Below, one piece after another: positions 1-10,066 of a stretch of DNA of 64,000 nt (positions within the stretch are counted from its first letter, which is position 1; each line of letters starts with the position of its first letter). The DNA is taken from positions 1 through 64,000 of the forward strand of contig CAMYNL010000010.1 of assembly GCA_947259705.1 (NCBI GenBank). Direction: 5' to 3'. The DNA is from an uncultured Gammaproteobacteria bacterium (lineage in GTDB: Bacteria; Pseudomonadota; Gammaproteobacteria; Arenicellales; JAANXG01). The notes under the pieces were generated by a model. That model was not told where the DNA came from. It saw only the letters and a program-made list of their open reading frames with translations, and did not search any database. The translations under genes and the position numbers were made by a program.

Positions 1-278
1 AACCACCGCAATACCATAGCCATCCACGCACTGCAGAGGTATTGACCGACTCCATCCAACGGCACCACCGCTGAGGTTCTCGGTGCTACCGTCGAGGAAC
101 AGTTACTGAGGAGCTTTCGAAACCCCAATCAGCCGGACGCTTTCACCGAACCGAGTCATCATTGTATGAGATGAGCGTCAATTCCGTGGGAGCAAGTCCC
201 GCACTGTCGCACCTTGTGCTGCAATATTGAGCAACGAACGTCCCGGAAGTTGATTTGACCCACGGCCAAGCCCGGGCC
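1..278. other. No gene seen at the left edge
   Basis: I find no coding frame with family resemblance on either strand and no RNA gene. The stretch lies directly downstream of the decayed IS3-type transposase, so it may contain the former right end of that element, but I could not recognise a terminal inverted repeat. Confidence 0.4.
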
Positions 279-780
279 TTATGCTGCGAGCGGCTCAAAG
301 GCGTCGATAAAACCATGTAGTGCTAAAATATTTCCGGAAACTTTGTTAAGAGCTTTTTCGTAATCCATCGGTGTCTTGTAACCCAACGTCGAAAACTGAC
401 GCTTTGCCTTGTACTGCGCCGCCACATATTCCCGAACATCAGCCATGGCGTGTTGCCGGGTTTTGCATAACTGGTCACCGGTCCATTCCCGTTTCAGGCT
501 GTTGAAGAACCCCTCGACCGGCGCATTACCCCAACAAACACCCTTGCGACTCATCTTCGCTACCATGCCGTGCTGTTTCAGCAGCTTTTTGGTAGGCGTG
601 GCTGGGACACTGGCTACCCCGAACGATGAATCAGCCCGGGTAGAGGCATTCTGAGGTTAATCGCCATCATCAAGGCCCGGATCACCAGGGCTTTGGTCAT
701 CCGCCGGTTCATCGACCAGCCCCCCGCGGCGAGAATACAGATCAATTACAATGGCCAGATAGACCCAGCCCTCTAACTCA
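279..780 (-). pseudogene. Decayed IS3-family transposase (OrfB, C-terminal integrase core)
   Basis: The last 95 codons (566 down to 279) read as the C-terminal end of an IS3-type DDE transposase: the NAPVEGFFNSLKREW block contains the final catalytic Glu region, followed by REYVAAQY and STLGYKTPMDYEKA. Upstream, codons at about 778-720 give GWVYLAIVIDLYSRR, the block around the second catalytic Asp, and at about 715-610 WSMNRRMTKALVIRAL, but these lie in different frames and a TAG follows the LIHRSG segment. The element therefore has at least two frameshifts or small deletions and a stop, and the N-terminal part is absent. It cannot make an active transposase. The IS3 call is from the family motif order; subgroup is not resolved. 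Confidence 0.85.
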
Positions 781-1044
781 GGCAGCTGCAGTTTCAGACC
801 TTGTAATTTTGACAATTACCCGACGAACCAGAAGATGGACCCACGTAAACGGATATCTCTTTCGAGAAGGATGACTGGACAAATGCGCTACTACCCTGCG
901 AGCTAAACCCAACCATCGAACTATATCGACACGAGATTCTTGTCGTTGCGGAATATCGTTGTCCAAGTGTGGTGCGACCATCTCGGTCTATATAGAAATG
1001 CTGTTAATATCGAGGCACCCAGTTGTCCATAGGAGACCGTCTTC

Positions 1045-2343
1045 GTGCGAAAATTGATCATCGTCATTGGCATTCTTTTGCTAGTTAGCGCAGCTGTAGG
1101 CTGGTTTCTTATCGACGGATTACCACCTCTTCGAACCATTGAGGGCAACTCCGTACGGTCGTACGAGCTTCGCGCCGGCACTCATTTCAGCCATGGTCGC
1201 TTTGACAAAAAACTCGCTGCGAAACTCAAGCCTCTCGCATTGCCGAACTTTCCCGGGGCCAATAGTATTTGGGGCGCCACAGGGAGGGATGATCGGGGCC
1301 ACATCTGGATTGGTATATCCGTTCAAGGCGAGGTCGCAGCCCGCCTCATGGAGTACAATCCAAATTCTGATGTCTTTGTCGATCATGGAGATCCAATCAC
1401 CGCGCTTAAAGAAGCAAGTTTGTACCGCGAGGGTGAACATCAACAAAAAATTCACTCAAAAATCATTCAGGCGAACGATGGGTACCTGTACTTCTCCAGC
1501 ATGGATGATGGCGGTGAATCTGCCGACGGCAGTCGACTTCCCACGTGGGGCTCTCATTTGTGGCGATACGATCCGATCGGCAGGCAGTGGGAGCATTTGC
1601 TCAGGGTCCCGGAAGGTCTGATAGCGGTCAGTGGTACGGGTCGGTGGATTTATGCGCTCGGCTATTGGGACCATATCCTTTATCAGTATGACACGGAGAC
1701 GGATGAGGTCCGTTCGATTCGTGTAGGTTCGGAAGGTGGGCACGTGTCCAGGAATCTTATCGCTGATGACAATGGACATGTTTATGTGCCGCGAGTGAAG
1801 TATTTCAGGCTTCGGGGACGCACTGTCGCTGAATCCGAGCAGTTACTGATCACCACATTGTTTGAGTTCGACGAACACCTAATTGAAGTTTCATCCACAC
1901 CTCTGATTCACTACGCTGACAAAGGAAAGCCGCGCAAGCATCATGGCATCGTAGCGCTAAGCTATCTGGCCGATAAATCAATCGCGTTTACGACGGGCGC
2001 CGGCTACCTCTATAGAATTATCCCCTCGAAAGAGACTGCAGCCGAGCTGAGAGAACTTGGATGGTTCCATCCGGAGGGAGCATCGTATACGGCATCATTG
2101 TTTCCGTTAGACGGTAAGAATCTGCTCATCGGCATAAGTCGACGTCGCGGTGGCGGTTACCACCTCGTGGAGTTTGACCTTCGATCCAACACCCCTCGAG
2201 TATTGGAGCTGGAAGTACCTGAACGCCCATACCTGCTCCTGTATGGCTCGAATACTCGTGACAATGCCGGCAATTGTTATGTCGTCGGCCGGTATCAATG
2301 GGATACGCCCCTCGTATGGCAGCTATCCAGCCTCGCTTGGTAG
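1045..2343 (+). CDS. Membrane-anchored propeller-like protein of unknown function
   Basis: A 432-residue protein starting at GTG 1045, chosen because AGGAGA at 1031-1036 sits 8 bases upstream. Residues 4-24 form a single hydrophobic N-terminal segment (anchor or uncleaved signal), so the rest should be periplasmic. The body contains repeated short blade-like strands with Gly-Trp and aromatic pairs (GHIWIGIS, HLWRYDP, WIYALGYW, HILYQYD, GHVYVPR, GYLYRI), the pattern of a beta-propeller of the SMP-30/Vgb kind. No catalytic residue set was recognised. It stands alone, without an obvious operon partner. The function is unknown. Confidence 0.7.
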   Translation: MRKLIIVIGILLLVSAAVGWFLIDGLPPLRTIEGNSVRSYELRAGTHFSHGRFDKKLAAKLKPLALPNFPGANSIWGATGRDDRGHIWIGISVQGEVAARLMEYNPNSDVFVDHGDPITALKEASLYREGEHQQKIHSKIIQANDGYLYFSSMDDGGESADGSRLPTWGSHLWRYDPIGRQWEHLLRVPEGLIAVSGTGRWIYALGYWDHILYQYDTETDEVRSIRVGSEGGHVSRNLIADDNGHVYVPRVKYFRLRGRTVAESEQLLITTLFEFDEHLIEVSSTPLIHYADKGKPRKHHGIVALSYLADKSIAFTTGAGYLYRIIPSKETAAELRELGWFHPEGASYTASLFPLDGKNLLIGISRRRGGGYHLVEFDLRSNTPRVLELEVPERPYLLLYGSNTRDNAGNCYVVGRYQWDTPLVWQLSSLAW

Positions 2344-3119
2344 CTGGCACAAGACATCGCTTCACTTCTCTATTAATTGCAGTCGCGCGCCAATAGAACG
2401 GCGCTCATTTCCTGAACCAAAATTATTTCCTCCCCAAACCAGGTCTGCCGCGATGCCGCTATTCCTGGTGACATTCCTGTGACAGTATCGCGATAACGCG
2501 CGTTTACGGAGAGCAATAAGGACATTTACCGAACACGCCGGGCACGCCGTCAGATCGGTATCGGTACACCCGGATCTCAGGCGGCCAAATTGTGGTAAAG
2601 GTCACGCCGCAAGGCAATGGTCTTTGTTTCTAATCCTCGCCCCCCGCCCAAGGATCGCCTATGGCAGACGGTAGTAGACAACCAACGTCACCGGGTTTTC
2701 CAGGTGTCTATTGTCAGCAGAGGACGGACCGAGCGGGTTGATTTCTGAGCAAAGCGGCCATTGTTCATCGTAGGTCCTGCAGGCTACATGATGATACGGA
2801 AGCGAGAGAACAAGCCAGAGGTGGCCGAACAATTGGTTCGGGATGTCCGCCGAGACGAGCCGCCCGCCAAATGGCGTGGATGACGGCCCCTTGGTTACCG
2901 GCCCAGAGCGTCACAACGTTAGACGAGCGAATTTGCGGCGCGGTCGGTACCGGTACCGGCAACGCTACAGACTGGAAAGACCTGAACTCCAGTCGCGCGG
3001 TGGACCCGGCTGCCCAATCAGGTCGTCGACGGTCGTGAAACTTCACGACTTAACGGAAATCGAAATCAATTCGACCCTAATGCTCCGTGAAGAGCAAGAA
3101 AAGACGGTATATTTGAAAG
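2344..3119. other. Intergenic stretch without a supported gene
   Basis: About 776 bases between the propeller-like gene and the RND adaptor. Open frames on both strands here have skewed composition and no recognisable family. It presumably holds the promoter of the RND operon, but I see no convincing -35/-10 pair. Confidence 0.4.
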
Positions 3120-4208
3120 ATGACCACCTCACGAAATCGTCTCGCCCGGCTTTTTTCATTCGGCGTAGCGACCGCCTTGCTTGTGCCGCTCGGCGTCGGT
3201 GCGGCACGACTGGCGCCCGTGCAGGTCGCGGTTGCTGAGCGCCAGGCAATCGTCGAAGCCCTCAATCTCTCTGGGACACTGACCTCGCCGAACACGGCCC
3301 AGATCGCGCCGGATGTCGAGGGCCGCCTGGTAGAAATCAAGGTAGATGCGGGTCACCGCGTCAAGACCGGCGATACTTTGTTCCGACTGGATGACGAGCT
3401 GGCGCGCCTCGAAGTGCAGCAGGCGGTTGCAGCCGAGCACGAAGCCGTCACTAATCTGACCGACGCTGAACGCAGATTGAGCGAGGTTCGAGACCTCGTG
3501 GAACGCCAGAGCTTCCCCGAAAGCGAGGCCCGCAGTCTGGCCGCACAGGTCGAGCGAAACCGCGCGGTGCTCGAGCGCCGCCGTGCCGAGCGGGCCCATG
3601 CCACCGCCGTACTTGAACGGCACACGTTGCAGGCGCCCTTTGACGGAGTGATCGCGGTCCGCGAGGCCGACCTCGGCGAGCGCGTGGACCCGGATACGAC
3701 GGTGCTCCGCCTGGTAGCCGTTGATAGACTGCAACTCGATCTGCAGGTACCACAGGTGTACTTTCAAAGGGTCGCACCGGACACTCCGGTTGCGGTAAAA
3801 GTGGACGCAATGCCGAACCAAACCATCTCGACAGTCGTTTCTCAGGTCGTGCCGGTGAGCGATCCCGGCGCCCGCACGTTCCTGGTGCGGGCCTACCTGG
3901 ACAACTCGGCGGTGCGCATGACCCCCGGAATGTCGGTGCGTGTCGTTTTGAGGCTGGACACCGGGCGCACGGGTGTCGTTGTTCCCCGCGATGCCCTGAT
4001 CCGTTATCCGGACGGCCGCGACATAGTCTGGGTGGCGCCGGGGGAAGGTACGGAGCGTATGGTCGAGGAGCGCCAGGTGGAGACCGGGCTCTCATTCGAC
4101 GGCAAGCTGGAGATCGTCAAGGGCGTGTCAGAGGGCGATGCCGTCGTGGTGCGCGGCAACGAAACGCTGCAGCAGGGTCAGCAGGTCCGCGTGGCCGAAC
4201 TGGATTAA
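3120..4208 (+). CDS. RND efflux periplasmic adaptor (membrane fusion protein)
   Basis: A 362-residue HlyD/AcrA-type adaptor linking an inner-membrane RND pump to an outer-membrane channel. Residues about 8-30 form an N-terminal hydrophobic signal or anchor. The split biotinyl-lipoyl domain shows GRLVEIKVDAGHRVKTGDTLFRLDD followed, after the coiled hairpin of about residues 100-165, by LQAPFDGVIAVREADLGERV. The beta-barrel and membrane-proximal parts follow, with MTPGMSVRV near residue 265. The permease starts 18 bases downstream, so the two are one operon. No lipobox Cys was seen. The ribosome site before ATG 3120 is weak (GAAAG). The substrate cannot be inferred. Confidence 0.9.
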   Translation: MTTSRNRLARLFSFGVATALLVPLGVGAARLAPVQVAVAERQAIVEALNLSGTLTSPNTAQIAPDVEGRLVEIKVDAGHRVKTGDTLFRLDDELARLEVQQAVAAEHEAVTNLTDAERRLSEVRDLVERQSFPESEARSLAAQVERNRAVLERRRAERAHATAVLERHTLQAPFDGVIAVREADLGERVDPDTTVLRLVAVDRLQLDLQVPQVYFQRVAPDTPVAVKVDAMPNQTISTVVSQVVPVSDPGARTFLVRAYLDNSAVRMTPGMSVRVVLRLDTGRTGVVVPRDALIRYPDGRDIVWVAPGEGTERMVEERQVETGLSFDGKLEIVKGVSEGDAVVVRGNETLQQGQQVRVAELD

Positions 4209-4226
4209 CGGAGTCATCAACCGGAC

Positions 4227-7200
4227 ATGTTCGAAAAAATCATCAGGCGCGGCACCTTGATGACGGTAATCGTCGGGATTGTCGTGGTGCTGGGTGTCGT
4301 GGCGACACTACGGGTGCCCATACAAATGATCCCGGACCTTGATGTCCGAACCATCCAGGTACGGACTTCCTGGCCCGGCGCCACGCCCCAGGACATCGAA
4401 AAGGAAATCCTCATAGAACAGGAGGAGTACCTGCGCAGCCTCCCCAGCCTGCAGCGTATCATGGCAACCGCGTCCTCCGGTTCGGCGCGAATCGAGCTGG
4501 AGTTCCCCCACGGCGTCGATATCAACGAAACCCTGATCCGCGTTAACAATGCATTATCGCAGGTACCTTCATACCCCGACAACGTGGACCAACCGCGTAT
4601 TTTTGCTGAGGCCTTTTCCAGCAACTCGTTCATGTACTTCCGCGTCGCACCCCTGGAAGGCAATCCGCGCGGGCTTGACATGGACATGATGCGCGACTTT
4701 GTCTCTGATCATGTGCGCACCCGCATGGAGACTGTCCCCGGCGTCTCCAGCGTCGAGGTCCGCGGCGGTGCCGACCGGCAGGTCCAGATACTCGTGGAAC
4801 CCGCGGCCCTGGCGGAACGGGGCCTGACGGTAGCCGACGTGCGCCAGGCCCTGCGTGCGCGCAACCGTGACGTATCGGGCGGAGAACTCGAGTCCGGCAA
4901 GCGCCGTTACCTGCTGCGCACCATTGGGCGGTTCGACAGTATAGAGTCGCTTACCGACCTCATACTCACCCGCCGCGGTGACATGATCATACGACTCGGT
5001 GATGTGGCCAGCGTGCGTCTCGATCATTTTGAAATCCAGCGCGAAGCCTTTGTCAACGGTAAGCCGATATTGTTCTTGTCAGTAAACCGAGAACTCGGTT
5101 CCAATGTAATCGACATAAAGGACCGTATGCTCGCAGAGGTCGAGCGTATAAACGAAGAGGTCCTGAATCGGGCCGGCATGGAACTGCACCTCAATGCCAC
5201 GGATACGGTGTACGTGGAACAGTCCATCGCCACCGTATGGCGAAACCTCGCACTAGGTGCGTTGCTGGCGACCATTGTGATGTTTTTGTTCCTGCGGTCA
5301 CCGCGCGTCACCCTGGTCGGCGTCATCGGTATTCCGATATGTACGATCGCCGCGTTCCTGGGGCTCCTGCTGACCGGCCGCACCATAAACGTGATATCGC
5401 TCGCTGGCGTCGCGTTTTCCATCGGGATGACGCTGGACAATAGCATCGTCGTGCTGGAGAGCATAGAGTGGGAGCGCCGTCGGGGACTCGAACGTCTCCA
5501 GGCGGCCATCGCCGGGGTACAGCGAGTGTGGCCCGCGGTGCTGGCCTCGACATTGACCACGGTGCTGGTGTTCACACCGATCGTTTTTATACAGGAGGAG
5601 GCCGGCCAGTTGTACTCGGACATCGCAGTGGGCGTGTCCGCATCCATTCTTGTATCGATGTTGGTGGCGATAACGGTCATTCCTACCGCCGCCGCCAATT
5701 TTGCTTTTCAATCCAGGGAGTCGATTGATTCGGGGAAAACGCCCGGTACCGGCTTGCGCCAAAAACTGTTGCAGACCGTATCCTGGCTCATCGGCAGCGG
5801 CCTGAGGCGTGCGGCCTGCGCCGCGATCACTATAGGCCTGAGCGCGGGCATCATCTTTGGTCTAACGCCACCCGCCGAATACCTGCCACCGGGCGAGGAG
5901 CCGAAAATCTTCGCGCGCATGAGCGCACCTCCGGGCTACAACCTGCCGACCATGCGAAAGGTCGCCCTGGAGGTGCAGGAACATTTTCTGCCTTACCTGG
6001 ATCACGAGCCCGCGCAGTTCGAACGCGGCGAAACCGAGGTTCCGGCCATCTCCTACCTGATCATCTCCGTCGACGCGGGCGGCATGCGTATCATCTCCGA
6101 ACCCAAGGACCCCGATCAGGTGGACGACCTGTTGGATGCCATCGACGCCAAGTACGAACAGTTTGCCGGGATGCGATCGTTCAGCACCAGAGGGTCGATC
6201 ATCACGAGCAACGACGGTGGGACCCGCAGCATCAACCTCGATATTTCCGGTCCCGATCTGGCTGACATCTATGCCACGGCAACGATGGCCTACAACCGTG
6301 CCAAGGAAGTGTTTGGCAACCCGCGCATTCAGGCCGACCCACCCACCCTGTCGCTCTCCCAGCCCTTGGTCGAGATCCGCCCGGAGTGGGACCGGGCTGC
6401 GGAACTTGGCCTCGATACGGGCGACATCGGGTTTACGGTGGCTGCATTGACGGACGGCGCCTTTGTTGATGAGTTCTTTCTCGACGACGACAAAATTGAC
6501 ATGTATATCTACAGCAGCACCGGCCCCAGTGCTGCGCTGGATGGGTTGACCGACCTGCCCGTATATACCCGCGGCGGCGTGGTGCCGCTCTCCAGTTTGG
6601 CGAAGGTCGTGGAGACCGTGGACACCAGCACCGTGCGACGTGTGGATGGCCGGCGCACAGTTACCTTGAACGTGATCCCCCCCGAGTCGGTAGCCCTGGA
6701 GACGGGCGTCGAGATCGTGCGCAAGGAGGTCCTGGGCTACCTGCGCGAAACCGGCGCGATCGCGGCCAGCGTGAACATCGACATCTCCGGCGCCAGCGAT
6801 CAACTGGAGGCCACCCAGCAGGCTCTGACCGGGAATTACCTGGTGGCGCTGGTGCTGGTTTACCTTGTCATGGTGGCGATTTTCACCCACTGGGGATATC
6901 CACTGCTGATCATGACCACAATCCCGCTGGGTGTGGCGGGAGGCATCGCCGGATTGGCGCTGATGAATGCCGTCGGTGCGTGGTTGCCCAGCATCGGGCT
7001 GGACCCCGTACACCAACCGTTCGACATGATTTCCATGCTGGGTTTTCTGATCCTGATGGGTACGGTGGTGAACAACCCGATACTGATCGTGCATCGTGCC
7101 GCAGACAACCTGCGCGAGCGCGGAATGGGGGCCGCTGAGGCAGTCAACGAGGCGGTGGAATCGCGTCTGCGTCCGATCGCCATGTCCGCGATCACCACTA

Positions 7201-7457
7201 TCTTCGGCCTCGCGCCACTGGTGTTCATTCCCGGGGCAGGTACCGAGCTGTATCGAGGTGTGGGCGCCATTGTCCTCTTTGGTCTCGCCGGTGCTGCCAT
7301 CGTGACCCTGACGTTTTTACCCGCGGTCACGGTTTGGGCGCTCGAATGGGCCGAGAAGCGCGCCCGGCGACTGGGCGCACAGCAGGATCTCGAGGGGGCG
7401 GGCGGCGCGGTCTCCCAGCAAAATCCGGCGAAGCCGCGCCCGTCACGCCTAGACTAG
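4227..7457 (+). CDS. RND efflux permease
   Basis: A 1076-residue inner-membrane proton-driven exporter of the AcrB/MdtB-like superfamily, of normal length. It begins with a first transmembrane segment, then the porter domain (WPGATPQDIEKEI, GVSSVEVRGGADRQVQI), TM2-6 around residues 335-495, a second TM7 and porter repeat, and TM8-12 near residues 870-1040. The TM4 proton-relay motif reads GMTLDNSIVV: the first Asp is present and the second position is Asn, a variant also seen in many non-AcrB RND families. The C-terminal half carries the GFLILMGTVVNNPILIV motif. It is encoded with the adaptor upstream; no outer-membrane channel gene is adjacent. Confidence 0.93.
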   Translation: MFEKIIRRGTLMTVIVGIVVVLGVVATLRVPIQMIPDLDVRTIQVRTSWPGATPQDIEKEILIEQEEYLRSLPSLQRIMATASSGSARIELEFPHGVDINETLIRVNNALSQVPSYPDNVDQPRIFAEAFSSNSFMYFRVAPLEGNPRGLDMDMMRDFVSDHVRTRMETVPGVSSVEVRGGADRQVQILVEPAALAERGLTVADVRQALRARNRDVSGGELESGKRRYLLRTIGRFDSIESLTDLILTRRGDMIIRLGDVASVRLDHFEIQREAFVNGKPILFLSVNRELGSNVIDIKDRMLAEVERINEEVLNRAGMELHLNATDTVYVEQSIATVWRNLALGALLATIVMFLFLRSPRVTLVGVIGIPICTIAAFLGLLLTGRTINVISLAGVAFSIGMTLDNSIVVLESIEWERRRGLERLQAAIAGVQRVWPAVLASTLTTVLVFTPIVFIQEEAGQLYSDIAVGVSASILVSMLVAITVIPTAAANFAFQSRESIDSGKTPGTGLRQKLLQTVSWLIGSGLRRAACAAITIGLSAGIIFGLTPPAEYLPPGEEPKIFARMSAPPGYNLPTMRKVALEVQEHFLPYLDHEPAQFERGETEVPAISYLIISVDAGGMRIISEPKDPDQVDDLLDAIDAKYEQFAGMRSFSTRGSIITSNDGGTRSINLDISGPDLADIYATATMAYNRAKEVFGNPRIQADPPTLSLSQPLVEIRPEWDRAAELGLDTGDIGFTVAALTDGAFVDEFFLDDDKIDMYIYSSTGPSAALDGLTDLPVYTRGGVVPLSSLAKVVETVDTSTVRRVDGRRTVTLNVIPPESVALETGVEIVRKEVLGYLRETGAIAASVNIDISGASDQLEATQQALTGNYLVALVLVYLVMVAIFTHWGYPLLIMTTIPLGVAGGIAGLALMNAVGAWLPSIGLDPVHQPFDMISMLGFLILMGTVVNNPILIVHRAADNLRERGMGAAEAVNEAVESRLRPIAMSAITTIFGLAPLVFIPGAGTELYRGVGAIVLFGLAGAAIVTLTFLPAVTVWALEWAEKRARRLGAQQDLEGAGGAVSQQNPAKPRPSRLD

Positions 7458-8290
7458 GATCGAGCCCCGCTTGTGCTCAAGCGCTGCCGAGGTGGCCCGC
7501 GACGATCCTGGTGAAACAGGAGCCGGGCCGAGGTGTTCGTCTGCTGTGGAGTACTGCAGCAGGCCACGGTGCCGTTGCTTGATGTGGTTTTCGGTGAACG
7601 CGAAGTCTTACCAGTGCATAAAGTCGGTCTGCATCGCCGCGGCATAACCGGCGACTTCCTCTTCGTCCCGCGGAGCGAATTCATTGACTTCAAGACCGAT
7701 GCGCAACTGCTTGGACCTCCCAGTCGCACAATTCCACGCCCTCGGGACAAGTCAAGGAGCCGATGCAGATGATCTTCGAGTTCAGCTGCATGGATCTTCA
7801 CGCAAGGCCCACAACAGTCGTGGACAGCTGGCAAGATCGGCGACGGTATTCACGACCTGGGTGCGCCGGCACATCTACTGGTTCAGCCGCGGAATACATT
7901 CGTGCTTACCAGGTGCCTGTGATACTGATGCAGTGGACGCTAGATGTTAAAGTTCCGTCCCTCCGTCTCATTCATGCTCGCATGCTGCCCGTCTTGCGGA
8001 TTACATGGCGCGAAGTCGAAGAAACCAAGCGGGGACGACCACCGATGTCAAGCCGAATCCGGCTCCGGGATTTGATCTGCCTAACCGCTTACCCTCTACC
8101 CATTTTGTCCAACTTCTGGGGCCGCGAACAACGTTGAAGTCGTATCCTCACCGTATTTCATCGTTTGTAAACGGTGGGTATTCTGCCTTGATTTCGCTGA
8201 TTTCCAGCTGCTGCATGCCGCATTACCGATATTATTCGACACAAGCGACCCCACAAACGCGTTAACACTTATGCGCCTCGACAAAATACG
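7458..8290. other. Gene-poor stretch with a possible decayed gene on the minus strand
   Basis: No intact gene is supported. On the minus strand a coding-looking frame at about 7712-7608 ends in MQTDFMHW followed by TAA, and the neighbouring frames continue in a coding-like manner on both sides (ELEDHLHRLLDLS upstream; TENHIKQRHRGLLQ downstream). This could be a frameshifted relic, but I cannot name the family and the signal is weak. Confidence 0.3.
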
Positions 8291-8452
8291 ATGACTAGGA
8301 AAATACAGCTGTTGTTCTGGGTGATTGTCCTCGGAATAGTGGACGCCGTGATTCCGTTCTTTCCGATCCTTGCCTTGGCACTGATTTATGTTCTGCTTGA
8401 AAAACCGCCATGGTTCTTGCGCTCGGTACGCGAAGTCTACGGCTTGAATTAG
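8291..8452 (+). CDS. Small membrane protein, 53 aa
   Basis: ATG 8291 to TAG 8450-8452 encodes 53 residues: MTRKIQLLF, then a long hydrophobic stretch (about residues 6-37, enough for one long or two short membrane segments) and a basic, amphipathic end with PPWFLRSVREVYGLN. The Pro-Pro-Trp break followed by a positively charged tail predicts an inner-membrane protein with the tail in the cytoplasm. Codon use looks coding and there is no competing frame, although the ribosome-binding site is weak. Small proteins of this kind occur in Gammaproteobacteria but I do not recognise a named function. Confidence 0.55.
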   Translation: MTRKIQLLFWVIVLGIVDAVIPFFPILALALIYVLLEKPPWFLRSVREVYGLN

Positions 8453-8700
8453 ATCCCATGGATCCCTCGGTATAATCCGAGTCGGAACGTATGGTTTGCT
8501 GCAAAACCAATAGCAGCAGGCCTCACGGTTGCGGACCGTCTGTTCATTCCTGTTCATTATCCGCGCGATCTGAAGCCGAGCCGTTCCGTAAACGGTAACG
8601 CCTGACATTCATAACTGGAACGACATTTTACATCTGGCGGGGGCACCACGGCGCTGCGGCGACCGCGGGCACTGCTGGCCGTCGCAGTCGCGATGAGTCG

Positions 8701-9333
8701 TCACGCCGCCACGCAGCGTAGCAGCCGGTGAGAAACGGACCCAGGTGCGAAACGTGACACGATCAGGGGAATGTCGCGGCGCGGCCCATGCGCTAAATCA
8801 TTGCCACCGAACTGTCCCCTGATCTCACCAGGGATGAACTCGTTCGAGTGCACTAGTACGTAGGCGGCCCCCGCGTCGATGATGTCGAGCAGTATGTTAA
8901 AATCGCCGGATGAAATCTGCTCGCCACCGGGACCGATGACGTCGGCTGCGGTGAAGGTGTCGGTAATGGTTCCGTCCGTGCCGTCAGGGCACTGGGGTGC
9001 GGCGCCGACTGGTGCAACAAACGGGGCGGCAATCTCGCATAGCCAGACCATGACCGGTCCGTTCTGCTACGCATTACCAAGGTGTATGTGCGCCATAATG
9101 ACGCCGCTCTGGATACCACTAAAGTTTACGCTGTAGTCGACGGTGCCCTTGTTGCGCTTGATCTTGAACCGGGCATCTCCATTACTGGCCCGGACCAGCG
9201 GCAGGTTGCTGGGTCGATTGATGCTATAGGCATCCAGGTCTGTCTTTACGTTGACGGCGCCAGCGGGGGCAGAGACTCCCAGCGTCGCAGTCGTGAACAC
9301 GGCCAAGGTGCCGATCGCGATTGTAAACTTCAT
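8701..9333 (-). pseudogene. CHRD-domain secreted protein interrupted by an in-frame TAG
   Basis: ATG at 9333 follows a very strong ribosome site (AGGAGG, 9338-9343). The product starts with a Sec signal peptide (MKFTIAIGTLAVFTTATLG, cleavage near AGA) and a CHRD domain (the fold named after chordin), with SGVIMAHIHLGNA. At 9067-9069 a TAG stop follows, yet the same frame continues without shift: QNGPVMVWLCE, ISSGDFNILLDIIDAGAAYVLVHSNEF and PGEIRGQF, which is the rest of the CHRD domain. The frame finally ends at 8701. A single nonsense change, most simply from CAG or a similar codon, breaks an otherwise intact gene of 210 codons. Read-through or a sequencing error are alternatives. Confidence 0.8.
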
Positions 9334-10066
9334 TATTCCTCCTCGGGACAGCAAATCCGATTGGGCCGCAATGTAGTGGAACAGCCGCCAATGGGCGGCA
9401 GTTTTGTGATCCATCTAATCGGCACTGCGATCAAGCGTAATGGAGGCCGGTGGTCGGGCGGCGGTTCGGAAAGACGCGAAAACGAAACCCAAACTACCAG
9501 CATCGCACTGCTAGGACTGCCCTTCGCCAATGAGGAGGGCGACGACAAGCATCAAACCATGTCGGTAACGTGCGGCATCGCAGGGACTGACAATATCGAG
9601 GCTTTTACGCATTTCGGGGAACACGACACTTGTTTAGGGCTCGCTAGTACCGGCAGCATGAGAACATCTGGCGGCGCGCTAAGTTTGTCTAGACTCTTTT
9701 GAAACTGGATCTATCTTCCTTGGATACCTGGACAGGGCTCGAGATGCTCAATAAGGTGCGAGGTCATTAGCAATTCAGTCAAATCATCTCTGACGGATGG
9801 TTCGGCGGCCGCGGGTCGCATCACTGGCCCGGTCGACCACGGGGAGCGGGCGAACACCATCGAATCGGTAATTACGACCTGTCTGGCCTATGATGTCGTC
9901 AAAGCACATTACTTGATGCTGGGGACGTATCATCACACTGTGGACCTGGTGAGACAGCGATTGCCATATCAGCGACGATGATTGATGCAAGCTTTCCGGC
10001 GCGATCGATTTTGCCATATGATTCAAGGATTGCGGCGAAGATACGGACTAAAGGTCATACGCGAAC
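9334..10066. other. Intergenic stretch without a supported gene
   Basis: About 730 bases between the CHRD gene (transcribed leftward) and the symporter (rightward), so it should contain both promoters. Apart from the AGGAGG site at 9338-9343 I see no motif I can defend and no gene. Confidence 0.4.

Noticed and set aside
5862-7094. 410-codon frame opposite the RND permease
   Set aside because: His/Gln/Asp-rich shadow of a bona fide RND gene with no domain.
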